The notes beneath the pieces were generated by a model. That model was not told where the DNA came from, ran no database searches, and saw only the letters and a program-made list of their open reading frames with translations. Positions 53,485 through 63,927 of a DNA stretch of 64,000 nt are shown here, in pieces (position 1 is the first letter of the stretch; every line of letters begins with the position of its first letter). A program made the position numbers and the translations under genes. This DNA is from Coemansia sp. RSA 487 (lineage: Eukaryota > Kickxellomycota > Kickxellomycetes > Kickxellales > Kickxellaceae). The DNA lies in NCBI GenBank assembly GCA_027577595.1, contig JANBRJ010000009.1, forward strand, positions 124,001-188,000, given 5' to 3'.

Positions 53485-55845
53485 TCAGTCAAACTGGTCC
53501 TGGGAGATGACAAGGTCGCGCAGCAATGCGTCGCCTTCAATGCGGAGGTTGCGCTCGTTCGCAAGATGCAGCAGGCAAATAAAGCAGAACGAGATCGACA
53601 GGTCGTTCAGCTTCTCGCGTGGGTACACGTTCCTGAGGCTGCCCAAAACCCCACTGAACGTCTGTTTGCCATCGAGCAGCACATCGTCGGCCGCAGACAC
53701 AGCGTCAGACGTCTCCATTTCGCTGGGAGCAGCCGACTTGCGCCGGGTGCTGCTCGCCATCTCGCGCCAGATATTGTCCTTGAGCTTCTTGACGTTGACA
53801 CGCTTGGCCCGCCGGGCATAGTTGACATACAGCGGCTTGACGAGTTTGAGCTGCGGCATGCCTGGTTTGCTCTCGCCCTCGGCGCCGTCTGCTGCGGATG
53901 TCAGCCGCAGCACGTCGTCATCGACGTCGTCGTAGTCGTCTCCCGCATCAAACCCGATCTGGTCGCCGTCGTCGCCAAATTGCCCGTCATCACCGAATAA
54001 GTTGCCTGCATCATCGCCCTCGACAACAAAGCCGCCATAGTTGCCTGTGCTGCTTGCATCGGCCCCCAGGGCGCCATTCGTGCTTGCTCCGGAGCTCCCG
54101 GCACCAGCAGAAGAGGGGTAGGAAGATGCCATGCGTACGCGGCGCGGGTTGAACTTGAGTCTCGGCTTGAGCAGCAGGTTGAACAGGTTCTTTGACGAAA
54201 AGTGCACGTCCTCGGGTAGCGTGTGGTCCTGGCTCAGCATCGCCTTCTTGCTCATTGCAATCACCGATGCGCGCTGCGGCCGGGCAAACAACGTATCGGC
54301 ACTGACGTCGGCGCCGTTCATAAAGTCCGTGTAGTACACTTGCTTTTCCACCCGCTTGCGCTTGGCCTCGGTCTCCTCGGTGTTGGCCGTGTCTTCCTCG
54401 CCCGAGCGCTGGTTCATTTGCTTCTGCATTGCTGCACGGGAAATCGGAAGCCGCCAGTGCTCTGGCCCTGCCCACCCCTTTGCTAGCTTCATGTCGAAAT
54501 ACGAAAGCAGGTTGTCTTCATCTTCGGCAACCGCTAGCTGGTGTTGCACTTGGCTTCCTACAATGCCTTCACCCGCTTCCTCAGCCTCCTCAGCCTCAAT
54601 GACCTGCAGATCAGATACCGACTCCAGTGGAACTGGTCCTGCGTCAGCATCGTCAAAATTGAGGAAATGGCCCATATCGTCACCATCGCCGCCCGCATTG
54701 TCGTCTGCGCCGCTGAAATCGCCAAAACTGCCGTTGTCTTCAATGACATTTCCGATGTTGTTGTCAACAGTCACCGGGTCAGTGCCATCTTCTCTAAAGT
54801 TCTCCTTGAGCAGCGAGAAATCGAGTGACGTGTCGCATGTAAACTCGAAGTCAGCAAGCGATGGGCAAATAAGCGCGTCATCCAAGTGCTGGACGATTGT
54901 GCCAAACATATCGTCTATCGTAGATATGTCAACCAGCGATGGCTTGTGTTTCTTTCCAGCATTGGACGGCAGGCCATTTACGTCAGTGCTGGCGTCGATG
55001 TCAGCATCCATTTCAGCTTCAGGCTCCTGGTAGCCCGCAAGATCATCAGCCTCATCGCTATCGACAAGAGCCTTGGAGTTGCTGGCGTCAAAGACAATTC
55101 TGCCATCAGAGTCAAAGCTAAGGTGGTTGAGAAGCAGCCCACGCGCACCGCCTTCGTCAAAGTCCGCCGACGTCTTCTTGAACAGCGGGTCAACAGAAAA
55201 TTCCAGGTCGAGCTTCTTCACACTGATGCTGGAAAAGTCCTTGGCTAAGGTGGCCGCCGAACGAGCCGAGCGCCTTGACTTCTGCCGCTCCGCCCCCTCG
55301 TCGCCGTCCTCTGCACCGTCGTCTCTGCGGCTGCCCTGCTTTCCAGGAGCCTCTGCAAGACCGCTCAATAGTCTGCCGGTCTCTGACGCCACAGAGTCCA
55401 CGCGCGACGAGTAGATCTTGACGCAGCCATCCAGCGTACACGACGCCTTCTGGAAGTTGATTGAGTCGCCATCGCGCAAAAGGCTCATGTCATAAAAGTA
55501 GTCAATCAGCGCAAAGTCCCATGTGTTGTTTGCGTTGATCTTGTTGTCCGCAGCAATCTTCATCCACTCCTCGTAGCGCTGGTTCAGCTCCTCAGGCGTC
55601 AGACGAGGCAGCTGCACGGCAAAGGGTGCTGGTGAATGGAGCTGTGGGCTTGGGTTGAACAGCGGCGCTTTGGCAGAAGTGCGGTGCGGCGTAACGAGAT
55701 TGGAGCGACGCCGCTCAATCGCAGACTTGCGACGCCGACGGCGCTCGGCTGCATCGTCGTTGAGGCGAGGCGTTTGCGGCGTTCCTACGCTCTGGGGGCT
55801 TGTGAGCTCTTGGCTGCCGCCCGTATGGTGTTTTGGCGTGAACAT
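53485..55845 (-). CDS. BRN1: Condensin complex subunit 2 (CAP-H/Brn1/Barren kleisin)
   Basis: Kleisin that closes the Smc2-Smc4 ring in condensin, essential for mitotic chromosome compaction. 786 residues from the ATG at 55845. The N-terminal Smc-binding region contains EELNQRYEEWMKIAADNKIN with NNTWDFALIDYF (about 84-117), the CAP-H signature. Next is the basic/acidic ERQKSRRSARSAATLAKDFS stretch. The acidic middle and the LLLKPRLKFNPRRVRMASSY segment (about 565-585) follow. The C-terminal winged helix (LSISFCFICLLHLANERNLR, about 750-770) binds the other Smc head. An SP-rich head (about 15-70) has likely Cdk sites. Length matches Brn1/Cnd2. Confidence 0.94.
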   Translation of the reverse strand: MFTPKHHTGGSQELTSPQSVGTPQTPRLNDDAAERRRRRKSAIERRRSNLVTPHRTSAKAPLFNPSPQLHSPAPFAVQLPRLTPEELNQRYEEWMKIAADNKINANNTWDFALIDYFYDMSLLRDGDSINFQKASCTLDGCVKIYSSRVDSVASETGRLLSGLAEAPGKQGSRRDDGAEDGDEGAERQKSRRSARSAATLAKDFSSISVKKLDLEFSVDPLFKKTSADFDEGGARGLLLNHLSFDSDGRIVFDASNSKALVDSDEADDLAGYQEPEAEMDADIDASTDVNGLPSNAGKKHKPSLVDISTIDDMFGTIVQHLDDALICPSLADFEFTCDTSLDFSLLKENFREDGTDPVTVDNNIGNVIEDNGSFGDFSGADDNAGGDGDDMGHFLNFDDADAGPVPLESVSDLQVIEAEEAEEAGEGIVGSQVQHQLAVAEDEDNLLSYFDMKLAKGWAGPEHWRLPISRAAMQKQMNQRSGEEDTANTEETEAKRKRVEKQVYYTDFMNGADVSADTLFARPQRASVIAMSKKAMLSQDHTLPEDVHFSSKNLFNLLLKPRLKFNPRRVRMASSYPSSAGAGSSGASTNGALGADASSTGNYGGFVVEGDDAGNLFGDDGQFGDDGDQIGFDAGDDYDDVDDDVLRLTSAADGAEGESKPGMPQLKLVKPLYVNYARRAKRVNVKKLKDNIWREMASSTRRKSAAPSEMETSDAVSAADDVLLDGKQTFSGVLGSLRNVYPREKLNDLSISFCFICLLHLANERNLRIEGDALLRDLVISQDQFD

Positions 55846-56618
55846 TGCCAAGGGCGAGGATGCAGACTTGTTAAATTCCGGTAGAATTGTTTGTAATTTT
55901 GCAAAAGGAAGAGATTAAACAGAAACTCCTGAATCAAATAAATGCCGAGTAAAAGGTGCTTGTATCTGGATGGTGATAAAATAAGGTTGTACGCTTAATG
56001 AATGAAGAATAAAGGGAAAAAGTCGCAACACTCGCAAAAGTCGGTGTGTGGGGAAGAAGAACAGACAGGAGAAGCACAAGGAAAGACAATGCACACAGCA
56101 AAACCCGCGGGAAGCTTCAATCGGCTCTTTCAAAAAATAAAGCGGCATGAGCAATTGGATAAAAAACTTTATCGTAAACAAAAGGCAAAACGCTTAACCA
56201 ATTGGCAATGTAATTTATCGGTTCCGGCTTGGCGGCTCGCACGTCTTTTTGGTCAGCGGCTCAGTTTGGTCAGACATTGTAAAATCAGATCACCTAGTGT
56301 TGGCCAATGGGCAAGTGACATATCTTCAGCAAAAGCACCTGCAATTCAACAGATATGACAGTGCGTTTAACTCCACGCATGAGCTTTTGCTCTTTTCCAG
56401 ACAGCGCGCTTGCTCTTTCTTTCATTCTCTTTTTTTTGTCCCTTCGCTTGACGGCCTGTCTACATCTGTACTCGCATCTGCGTAATTTCATTCCACATCT
56501 CTCTTGTTCAAAAGGCCACTAGAGTTTATTGTCCCTGTCAGGTCCATTCACTCTTGCCATTTATTTTCACATACAGATTGAGCCCATCGGCCAGCGACCA
56601 AGAAGCACTAACCTGATT
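55846..56618. promoter_or_regulatory. Divergent promoter of BRN1 (-) and SEC24 (+)
   Basis: 773 bp with no gene. The segment before SEC24 has pyrimidine runs and ATTTTCACATACAG, an acceptor-like site, so a SEC24 5' UTR intron is possible. Confidence 0.45.
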
Positions 56619-59600
56619 ATGAACAATCTCCCGCCAACCCACTACCAGCAGCAGCAACAACATTATCCGCAAGGTATGCAGCGGCCGCCGCCTCCTCCTC
56701 CTCCGCCGAGCTCAACACCAGGAGCGCAACAGCGTCCTCAGTATCCGATGCAACAGGGCGCCCAGCGACCAATGATGCCGCCGCCTCCACCGCCTGGATC
56801 CCAACCTCCTGTGCAGAACTGGCAGCCACCTGCAAACGGGATGCCACAGCACGGTTTACCTTCGCAGCAAGGCGCCGCTGCGCCCCAATACAGATCTATT
56901 CCCCAGCAGCATCAGCAACCACAGCCAATGCTCCCGCCTCAGCAACCACAGCCAATGCTCCCGCCTCAGCAGTCAGGCCTTTCCGCGCCCCCGATTCAGC
57001 AAAATATGGCAGCCCTCTCCCAGCAGATGGGCGGCATGAGTATAGCCCAGCCGCCCTCGCAGTCTGGCGTCCAGTCGCCACCACTAACATCGCAAAGCCA
57101 GTCGCATCGCACAAGACGTATCTATCCCACAGCCAATCCAGTGAGCCCCAGTCCTCAATCCAGCTCTGTGCAGGGATACCCACCAGTAAGCAACCCACAG
57201 GCACAGGGCTACCCAAGCACCAGCATGCCTGGATACCCTCCACAGACAGGAGCTCCGATCTCTGGGCCGCAGACCTTTGTTCCAGGCGCCCAGGTCCCTG
57301 TACCTATGCCATCTGGAGGTTCACCATACGCACAAAGTCCTGGCGGAGCGTCTGTAGCGGCCGGTACCTCGGCACCAGCAATGTCCAGACCTCCCATGGC
57401 ACAACCAGCCCCGTACGAGCCACAAAAGCCGCGCATCGACCCGAACCAAATGCCGTCGCCTAACACAGTGCATATTCACGACCAAGAGACTCACGCGTCG
57501 CAGCCCTACTCGACAGCGCTTAAGACCAACGTACCGCTTGCATGCACAAAGTTCACAGCGATCGATGAGGGCAATAGCAACCCGCGGTTTGTCCGTCTCA
57601 CCATGTACAACATCCCGAACAGCGAAGAGCTTCTCAAGGCTTCGTATCTGCCACTTGGCATGGTCGTGCAGCCTTTGGCAGATCTGGACCCCGCGGAAGA
57701 GCCTGTAAAGCTTATTGATTTTGGAGAGGAGGGGCCAATCCGCTGTCTGCGGTGCAAGACATACATCAACCCGCACATGTCCTTTATCAATGGCGGGAAG
57801 AACTTTGTATGCAACATGTGTAGCCATGAGAATCCGGTTCCAGACGACTACTTTTGCAACCTGGACATGGTTGGCAGGCGGCTGGATCGTGAGATGCGCC
57901 CCGAGCTGTCCAAGGGCACAGTTGAGTTTGTTGCAAACAAGGATTTTATCACGCGGGAGCCCGTGCCCACGTCCTTTGTGTTTGCCATCGATGTCACTTG
58001 GGGTGCCGTGCAAAGCGGAATGGTTGCCCAGGCAGCAGCAGCTATCAAGGACTCCATCTACGGCGGCCTGGGTCTGCCTCCTGGCGCAAAGGTTGGCATT
58101 ATCACATTCGACCGCAGCGCACACTTTTACAGTCTGCTTCCGTCGCTGGACCAGGCGCAGATGATGGTTGTTCCAGATATCCAGGATGTGTTTGTTCCAA
58201 TCAACGACGGCTTTGTTGTCGACCCCTACGAGTCGCAAAGCGTTATTGAGGGGCTCCTTGATGCACTGCCTACCATGTTTGCAAACAACCGCACTGCCGA
58301 GCCTGTCCTAGGTGCTGTTGTGCAGGCTACCCATGACGCTCTGCGCAGCCGTGGCGGCAAGCTGGTTGTCTTCCAATCTGCGCTACCGACATTCGGTCCA
58401 GGCAGCCTGAAGCAGCGCGACGACGTCAAGCTGCACAATACAGACAAGGAACGGACGCTGTTTGAGCCCCAGGTCTCCTTCTATCACGACTGGGCCGTCA
58501 AGCTTGTCGAGGAAGGCATCTGCTGCAGCCTGTACATGTTCCCCTCCACGTACATGGATGCCGCTACACTCAGCCAGCTTTCCACAGTCACGGGCGGTGA
58601 GCTGTACATGTATCCTAGGTTCGACGGCTCTAGCGATGGCAAGCGCTTTGCTGCAGATTTGCGCGCAGACGTTCAGCGCACGTATGGTGGCAGCGGAGTT
58701 CTGCGCATTCGCACGTCGGATGGTCTTCGTGTTGAGGATCATTATGGAAACCTGTATATGCGCAACCATGTCGATGTAGAGCTGGCGGGTGTGACCAGCG
58801 ACAGCGCGATTGGTGTGTCGTTCCAGTACGACGGCAAGCTCGACGAGAAGCAGGACGTGTATTTCCAAGCAGCGCTTTTGTACACAACGTCCGACGGCCA
58901 GCGCCGCATCCGCGTGCACAACCTGGCAATACCGTGCACAACGCTAATTGGCAACATGTTCCGCCACTCGGAGGTTGATACGAGCATGAATCTGATATCC
59001 AAGATGGCCGTGGCCGAAGCACTCACTGCACCTTTGAAGGGTGTGCGCGAGAGGCTGACCGACCGGTGTGTCCAAGTCCTCACTGCGTATCGCCGCAACT
59101 GCGCCTCTGGAAGCTCGCCTGGCCAGCTTATCCTACCTGAGCAATACAAGTTGTCTCCTCTATACACGCTAGCGCTTCTTAAGAGTCCTGCGATCCGCGG
59201 CGGAGCTGATGTTCCGATCGACCAGCGGATATACCATATGTGTCTCTTGCGCCAGTTTTCTGTTCGTCAGTCGCTGGACTACTTTTACCCGCGTGTTGTT
59301 CCGCTGCATATTCTGGCAGACCACGAGGGTGTTGCTAACGAGGAGACTGGTGAGGTCGCACTACCCGGGTTTGTTCGTGCATCGTACACGGTTCTTGATC
59401 CGACAGGTGCCTATCTGCTTTCTAGCTGTGGTGCGCTGACGCTGTGGGTTGGAAGGCAGGCGTCGCCAGAATTCGTGCAAGAGGCCTTTGGAGCATCATC
59501 AATTGATCAGATCGACGTGACAACCATGTCGCTTCAACAGCTCGACACATCGCTGAATCAAAAGATCCACGCAATTGCAAAGCAGCTCGTGCCTGCCCGT

Positions 59601-59792
59601 GCCGACTTTATGAGTCTGCAGATTGTTCGCCAGGGAATGGACCAAGCAGAGGTGCTGTTTGCATCCAAGCTTGTTGAGGACCGCAACAATGATAACATGA
59701 CATATGTGGATTTCGTTTGTGCGGTTCATCGGCAGATCCAAGTCGAAGTGCGTCCCAAGGGGCCTGTTGAGCCCAAATGGTCTTATAATTAA
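56619..59792 (+). CDS. SEC24: COPII coat subunit SEC24
   Basis: Cargo-selecting subunit of the COPII inner coat at ER exit sites. 1057 residues from the ATG at 56619. The frame is open upstream but the peptide there is not Sec24-like. The first approximately 280 residues are Pro/Gln-rich and disordered, with one tandem duplication (56913-56966). The zinc finger has C-x2-C at about 375-378 and C-x2-C at about 397-400. The trunk starts near SFVFAIDVTWGAVQSGMV (about 450). The helical domain and C-terminal gelsolin domain follow, ending LSSCGALTLWVGRQASPEFV and QRQIQVEVRPKGP-type residues. Sec24 rather than the paralogs Sfb2/Sfb3 is the default call. Confidence 0.93.
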   Translation: MNNLPPTHYQQQQQHYPQGMQRPPPPPPPPSSTPGAQQRPQYPMQQGAQRPMMPPPPPPGSQPPVQNWQPPANGMPQHGLPSQQGAAAPQYRSIPQQHQQPQPMLPPQQPQPMLPPQQSGLSAPPIQQNMAALSQQMGGMSIAQPPSQSGVQSPPLTSQSQSHRTRRIYPTANPVSPSPQSSSVQGYPPVSNPQAQGYPSTSMPGYPPQTGAPISGPQTFVPGAQVPVPMPSGGSPYAQSPGGASVAAGTSAPAMSRPPMAQPAPYEPQKPRIDPNQMPSPNTVHIHDQETHASQPYSTALKTNVPLACTKFTAIDEGNSNPRFVRLTMYNIPNSEELLKASYLPLGMVVQPLADLDPAEEPVKLIDFGEEGPIRCLRCKTYINPHMSFINGGKNFVCNMCSHENPVPDDYFCNLDMVGRRLDREMRPELSKGTVEFVANKDFITREPVPTSFVFAIDVTWGAVQSGMVAQAAAAIKDSIYGGLGLPPGAKVGIITFDRSAHFYSLLPSLDQAQMMVVPDIQDVFVPINDGFVVDPYESQSVIEGLLDALPTMFANNRTAEPVLGAVVQATHDALRSRGGKLVVFQSALPTFGPGSLKQRDDVKLHNTDKERTLFEPQVSFYHDWAVKLVEEGICCSLYMFPSTYMDAATLSQLSTVTGGELYMYPRFDGSSDGKRFAADLRADVQRTYGGSGVLRIRTSDGLRVEDHYGNLYMRNHVDVELAGVTSDSAIGVSFQYDGKLDEKQDVYFQAALLYTTSDGQRRIRVHNLAIPCTTLIGNMFRHSEVDTSMNLISKMAVAEALTAPLKGVRERLTDRCVQVLTAYRRNCASGSSPGQLILPEQYKLSPLYTLALLKSPAIRGGADVPIDQRIYHMCLLRQFSVRQSLDYFYPRVVPLHILADHEGVANEETGEVALPGFVRASYTVLDPTGAYLLSSCGALTLWVGRQASPEFVQEAFGASSIDQIDVTTMSLQQLDTSLNQKIHAIAKQLVPARADFMSLQIVRQGMDQAEVLFASKLVEDRNNDNMTYVDFVCAVHRQIQVEVRPKGPVEPKWSYN
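56913..56966 (+). repeat. 27-bp perfect tandem duplication in SEC24
   Basis: Two identical in-frame copies (56913-56939 and 56940-56966) encoding the unit QQPQPMLPP twice within the disordered N-terminus. The perfect identity suggests recent slippage. Confidence 0.95.
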
Positions 59793-60219
59793 CACGACAG
59801 TGAGTTAGAAAAGGAGGGAGCTGAAGAGCTTGGGCCAGTTCGCCATTGTGCTTGTAACTGATCTGAGATTTCTTTTGCAGTAGTTACTATTTTTTATTTA
59901 CAACTTTTTTAGTTGTTTGTTTTTCATTTGCCAGACTTTTTGGTAGGGTATTTCCAAAACACTGTCTGCTTTTGGTCGGCATTGCCTATTTAGCTGCTTA
60001 AATATTGGGGGTATGTACCAGAGAATATACAGTTACTTTTTAATTGCTGATGATATTGCACTTTACTACTTTGATGTTGCTGGCTTCTGTTAGTGTCCAG
60101 CAGATGGCTTTTGGAGGAAGGGGTAGAAATGTTGCAATGGATGATGTTGTGGAATGCTTTCATCTTTTTAGCTTCTGCATTTTTCGTGAAAAAAAACTAT
60201 ATATCCAACAACAGATTCG
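59793..60219. other. Intergenic between SEC24 and DPP5
   Basis: 427 bp, AT-rich: SEC24 3' flank and DPP5 promoter. An AAACTATATATCC TATA-like element lies about 25 bp before the DPP5 ATG. Confidence 0.5.
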
Positions 60220-62361
60220 ATGAAATTACATGTATCTATGAAACGTAATATATGGCTGTCCGCCGTTGGAACAGTGCTTGCGCTTACAGCAACTCTAGTA
60301 AATGCACAGACAGAACAGGGCTCTCTGAAACCACTAGATATCAGGCAATTCCACTCGCTGCATCGACTGAGTCCACCAGTGGTCTCGCCCAACCAGACAC
60401 TGGCACTATACACAACAAGTTACTTTGATCCTGACACCAACAAGCAGCGCAGCTATTTGACGCTTCTGGACATTGCCACAGCCAGATCAACGCAGCTGAC
60501 TCCAGCAGTGGACGAACTACATGTGTCCAATCCTTTGTGGCTGAGCGAAAGCAAGGCTGGGTATCTGTCCAAAGGTGCGCTATACCAACATGATTTGGCA
60601 CCACTCACTGAAGGCACGCTAATATTTAATGCTTCGACTGGGATTGATAGTGCATTGTACCGAAGGGCATCCAAGAGGCTGTTCTTTACGGCAGATGTAT
60701 ACCCTGACGGCCGGCTAGATAAAGTGGAGCAGCATGCTCGTAGGGAAAAGGAACGCGCAGATTCCGGTGTGGCATTTGATAATCTGTGGGCAAGGCATTG
60801 GAACAGCTGGATGACGCCGCTAAAATCCAATCTTTTCACTGTTGAGCTTGACCCAGAGAGCAGTGCACAGAAGAGCGTTAATACAGGAGATGTTGCAGTC
60901 AATGTCATGCAAAATCTACCAGAGTTCAAGGACCCTTTTCTTCGCTGGGACATTGAGCGATACGCAGTCTCTGAAGATGGCAAGTATACGGCATTCGTTG
61001 TACGCAAGCCATCACTCGCTATGGCCTGGTCAACAGACGTGGATTTGTACTTGGCCCCATCAGACGCCAGCGCTGCACCGGTATTGCTGACGGCTGACGT
61101 GAAAGGGATTGCAGGCGGACCAGCGTTTTCTCTAGATGGTGGTGCGCTTGCGTGGCTGCAAATGGAAACGCCTGGATATGAAGCTGATATCCGCCGAATC
61201 TACTTATTAAATACGACTACCGGTACAATATCATCGGTGGCTCGCGACTGGACGCTTTCCCCACACAGTGTAGTCTGGTCGTCTAATGGGAAGAAACTGT
61301 TCGCACTGGCATCCGACCGCGGCGACAACAAGATATTTTCAATCGATATTGAAACCGGCCAGAGAACTGAGATCTCCGGATATGGCTATGTGGCCAATAT
61401 TGCACGTCTTGGCGACGACAAGCTGATTGCTGTGTACTCAAACACGACCGAGTGCGGCAACATTCGCACAGTCGACATTAACGATACTGCAACGCCGATG
61501 CGCCAACTCACAGACATTAACAGAGACAAGTTGCAAAACACTTATCTGGGTGAAGCTGAAGACTTTTGGTTCAAGGGCGCTTTGAACGAGTCGGTGCATG
61601 GATGGCTGGTGCGGCCCTACAATTTTGATCCCTCGCGCAAGTATCCGCTTGCTCTTTTGATCCACGGTGGGCCACAACAGGGCAACACACATGTGTTTTC
61701 ACAGAGCCAATGGAACCCAAACATGTACGCAAATGCTGGGTTTGTGGTTGTTCAGATCAACTTCCACGGGTCATCGGGCTATGGGCAAAATTTTACAGAC
61801 TCGATCAGGGAGCAGTGGGGCGGGTATCCGTACGAGGACATGATGAAGGGTGTAGACCATGTCCTGGCCACATATGGTTTTGTGGATCCAGCGCGAATGG
61901 TGGCTCTGGGTGCATCCTATGGAGGATACATGGTCAACTGGTTGAACGGAAACACTGACCGGTTTTCCGCATTTGTTAGCCACGATGGGCAGTTCAACGT
62001 GGTCAGTGGGTATTACACAACCGATGAGCTGTGGTTTATCGAGCACGATGTTGGCGGCGTACCATTCACCAAAAGCGGACGCGAAAAGTACGAAAAGTTC
62101 AACCCAGAGCGTCTTGCAGAGCGATTCAAGACTCCGACACTGTTTGTACACGGAGCAAATGACTTTAGGCTGACCATCGAGCAGTCACTGGCACCATGGA
62201 CGTTGCTTCGGCGCAAGGGCATTCCCTCGCGGTTTCTGTACTTCGAAGACGAAGACCATTGGATCACTAAGCCAGCAAATTCGATGCGTTGGTACACGGA
62301 AGTACTAAAGTGGATCACGCAGTGGACAATTCCATCCAATGCCACAACTGCAGCCCTTTGA
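60220..62361 (+). CDS. DPP5: Secreted dipeptidyl-peptidase V (S9 prolyl oligopeptidase family)
   Basis: Extracellular serine peptidase that releases N-terminal dipeptides. 713 residues. A signal peptide (cleavage likely after VNA-QTE, about 30) follows the first ATG; an alternative start is Met7. The N-terminal beta-propeller (about 40-430) precedes the alpha/beta-hydrolase domain with LLIHGGPQQG and the nucleophile elbow GASYGGYM. The triad can be placed as Ser566 (ALGASYGGY), Asp648 (FVHGANDFRL) and His680 (EDEDHWI). Several N-x-S/T sites fit secretion. Closest to the fungal DPP V group, one of the secreted nutrient-scavenging peptidases. Confidence 0.93.
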   Translation: MKLHVSMKRNIWLSAVGTVLALTATLVNAQTEQGSLKPLDIRQFHSLHRLSPPVVSPNQTLALYTTSYFDPDTNKQRSYLTLLDIATARSTQLTPAVDELHVSNPLWLSESKAGYLSKGALYQHDLAPLTEGTLIFNASTGIDSALYRRASKRLFFTADVYPDGRLDKVEQHARREKERADSGVAFDNLWARHWNSWMTPLKSNLFTVELDPESSAQKSVNTGDVAVNVMQNLPEFKDPFLRWDIERYAVSEDGKYTAFVVRKPSLAMAWSTDVDLYLAPSDASAAPVLLTADVKGIAGGPAFSLDGGALAWLQMETPGYEADIRRIYLLNTTTGTISSVARDWTLSPHSVVWSSNGKKLFALASDRGDNKIFSIDIETGQRTEISGYGYVANIARLGDDKLIAVYSNTTECGNIRTVDINDTATPMRQLTDINRDKLQNTYLGEAEDFWFKGALNESVHGWLVRPYNFDPSRKYPLALLIHGGPQQGNTHVFSQSQWNPNMYANAGFVVVQINFHGSSGYGQNFTDSIREQWGGYPYEDMMKGVDHVLATYGFVDPARMVALGASYGGYMVNWLNGNTDRFSAFVSHDGQFNVVSGYYTTDELWFIEHDVGGVPFTKSGREKYEKFNPERLAERFKTPTLFVHGANDFRLTIEQSLAPWTLLRRKGIPSRFLYFEDEDHWITKPANSMRWYTEVLKWITQWTIPSNATTAAL

Positions 62362-62573
62362 AAGTCAAAGGTCTTCTTTTCTGCAGAGGGGCTGTGGCTG
62401 CAAGTCTGCACGTGCCAGTGCAAAGAAAGGTGTGTCATACCTACAAATGCGATACCCAAAAGCCTTTTACTTCTTTTCCTTTTTACTCTTTTTGAAGTTT
62501 ACTAATTTGATAATTATTTTCAGCACTATTTAGATATCTTTATACCATTTTATTGCCACATAAATCACTGAGA

Positions 62574-63927
62574 ATGTTTGAGGACGCTACATTTGCCGAG
62601 ATTATGGACGACCTGGCCAGGTAAGCAAGTCGGAATTCGAATACTCGCCTCGCGATTAGGCATACAAGACGAAGAGAAGCATTTTGTGCACATTTAAGGA
62701 ATAAATTCGGATTTCCATGAACTGCCTTTGACGACACATTCTGCTAAAACAACCTTTTTGCCACTTTACTACAATGCCCATAGTCGGTTTATTATCAATG
62801 TCCCCGAGGAAGAGCTGCAAGAGATTGCACGTATCTGCTTCCAGATAGAGCAGGCACACTGGTTTTACGAGGACTTTGTACGGGAGGAGAATACGTCGCT
62901 GCCATCGATGACACTAAAGACGTTTGCTGGGCGGATGTTCAGACACTGCCCATTGCTCTCCCAATGGGCACACGACTCGGAAACCGCATACCAGACGTTT
63001 CTGGACTACAAATTCAAGGTTCCTGTCTGCGGAGCGATTATTCTGAACCCAACGCTAGACAAGGTCGTGCTAGTAAAGGGGTGGAACTCGCGGTCCAGCT
63101 GGGGATTTCCGCGTGGCAAGATCAACAAAGACGAGCCTGAATGGCAGTGTGCGCAGCGTGAAGCTATTGAGGAGACGGGCTTTGATATCCTGCCTTATTT
63201 GGTAGAAAAGCAAAAGATCGAGATTACGCAGGCGGACCAGAAAGTTGTTCTGTATATAATCACAGGCATACCAGAGGACACAGAATTCATGCCCACAACG
63301 AGGAAGGAGATTAGCCAGGTTCAGTGGCATTGGATCGATGATCTTCCATGTGCCGGTAAGCCTGATCGCAACTACGGAAATGGAAATCAGGGGTCGAAAG
63401 CTCCTGCTGACAAAGAGCACCGGTATTATCTAATCAAGCCATTTATCAAGAGGATTAAGGTGTGGGTGGCCAAACATCCAGAAAAGATCGGAATGCCTGC
63501 TGTTGTCGTTAACCCCGACGGCAGACCTCCTTTGATGGCCCCCACCAACACAGGTGTTGCAGGCTCTAGGCCCGGTTCTGTCGTCACCCACACGAGCGGA
63601 TCAAATGTGATGTCTGTGCAGGAACTGTTCAACACTGTTGGCAAGAAGCGGGCACCACAAAGCACAAACAGCAGCAATTCGCCGCTACCATCACAACAAA
63701 ACACTAAATATTCAGCTTCTTCCACAGATGGAGGGTCTGTGTCGCTGTTGCAGGCACTGATGGGAGCCAATCCGACACTCAGTGACGGCGATAGCAGCGC
63801 AAATGGTGCATGCTCGGCAGCAAATGGCACTGTCAATGGTAGGGCCACGGAAGGACGATTGACGCTGAGCGGCTTTGCCTTTGATACGCAGAGAATCATG
63901 AATGCGTACAGAGCCCATGGCTCGTAA
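62574..63927 (+). CDS. DCP2: mRNA-decapping enzyme DCP2 (Nudix)
   Basis: Catalytic subunit of the decapping complex in the cytoplasm and P-bodies. Exon 1 (62574-62620: MFEDATFAEIMDDLA plus two bases) ends in GTAAGC. Exon 2 starts at 62784 after a CCATAG acceptor, splitting a Ser codon, so it reads DLASRFIINVPEEELQEI, the Dcp2 N-terminal domain. The intron is 163 nt and the protein 396 residues. The Nudix box is G-x5-E-x7-REAIEETGFD (about 126-149), with the metal-binding glutamates intact. The Box B helix follows (about 200-225, DDLP region), then FIKRIKVWVAKHPEK. The Ser/Asn-rich tail after 270 is shorter than in yeast Dcp2 (970 residues). Confidence 0.94.
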
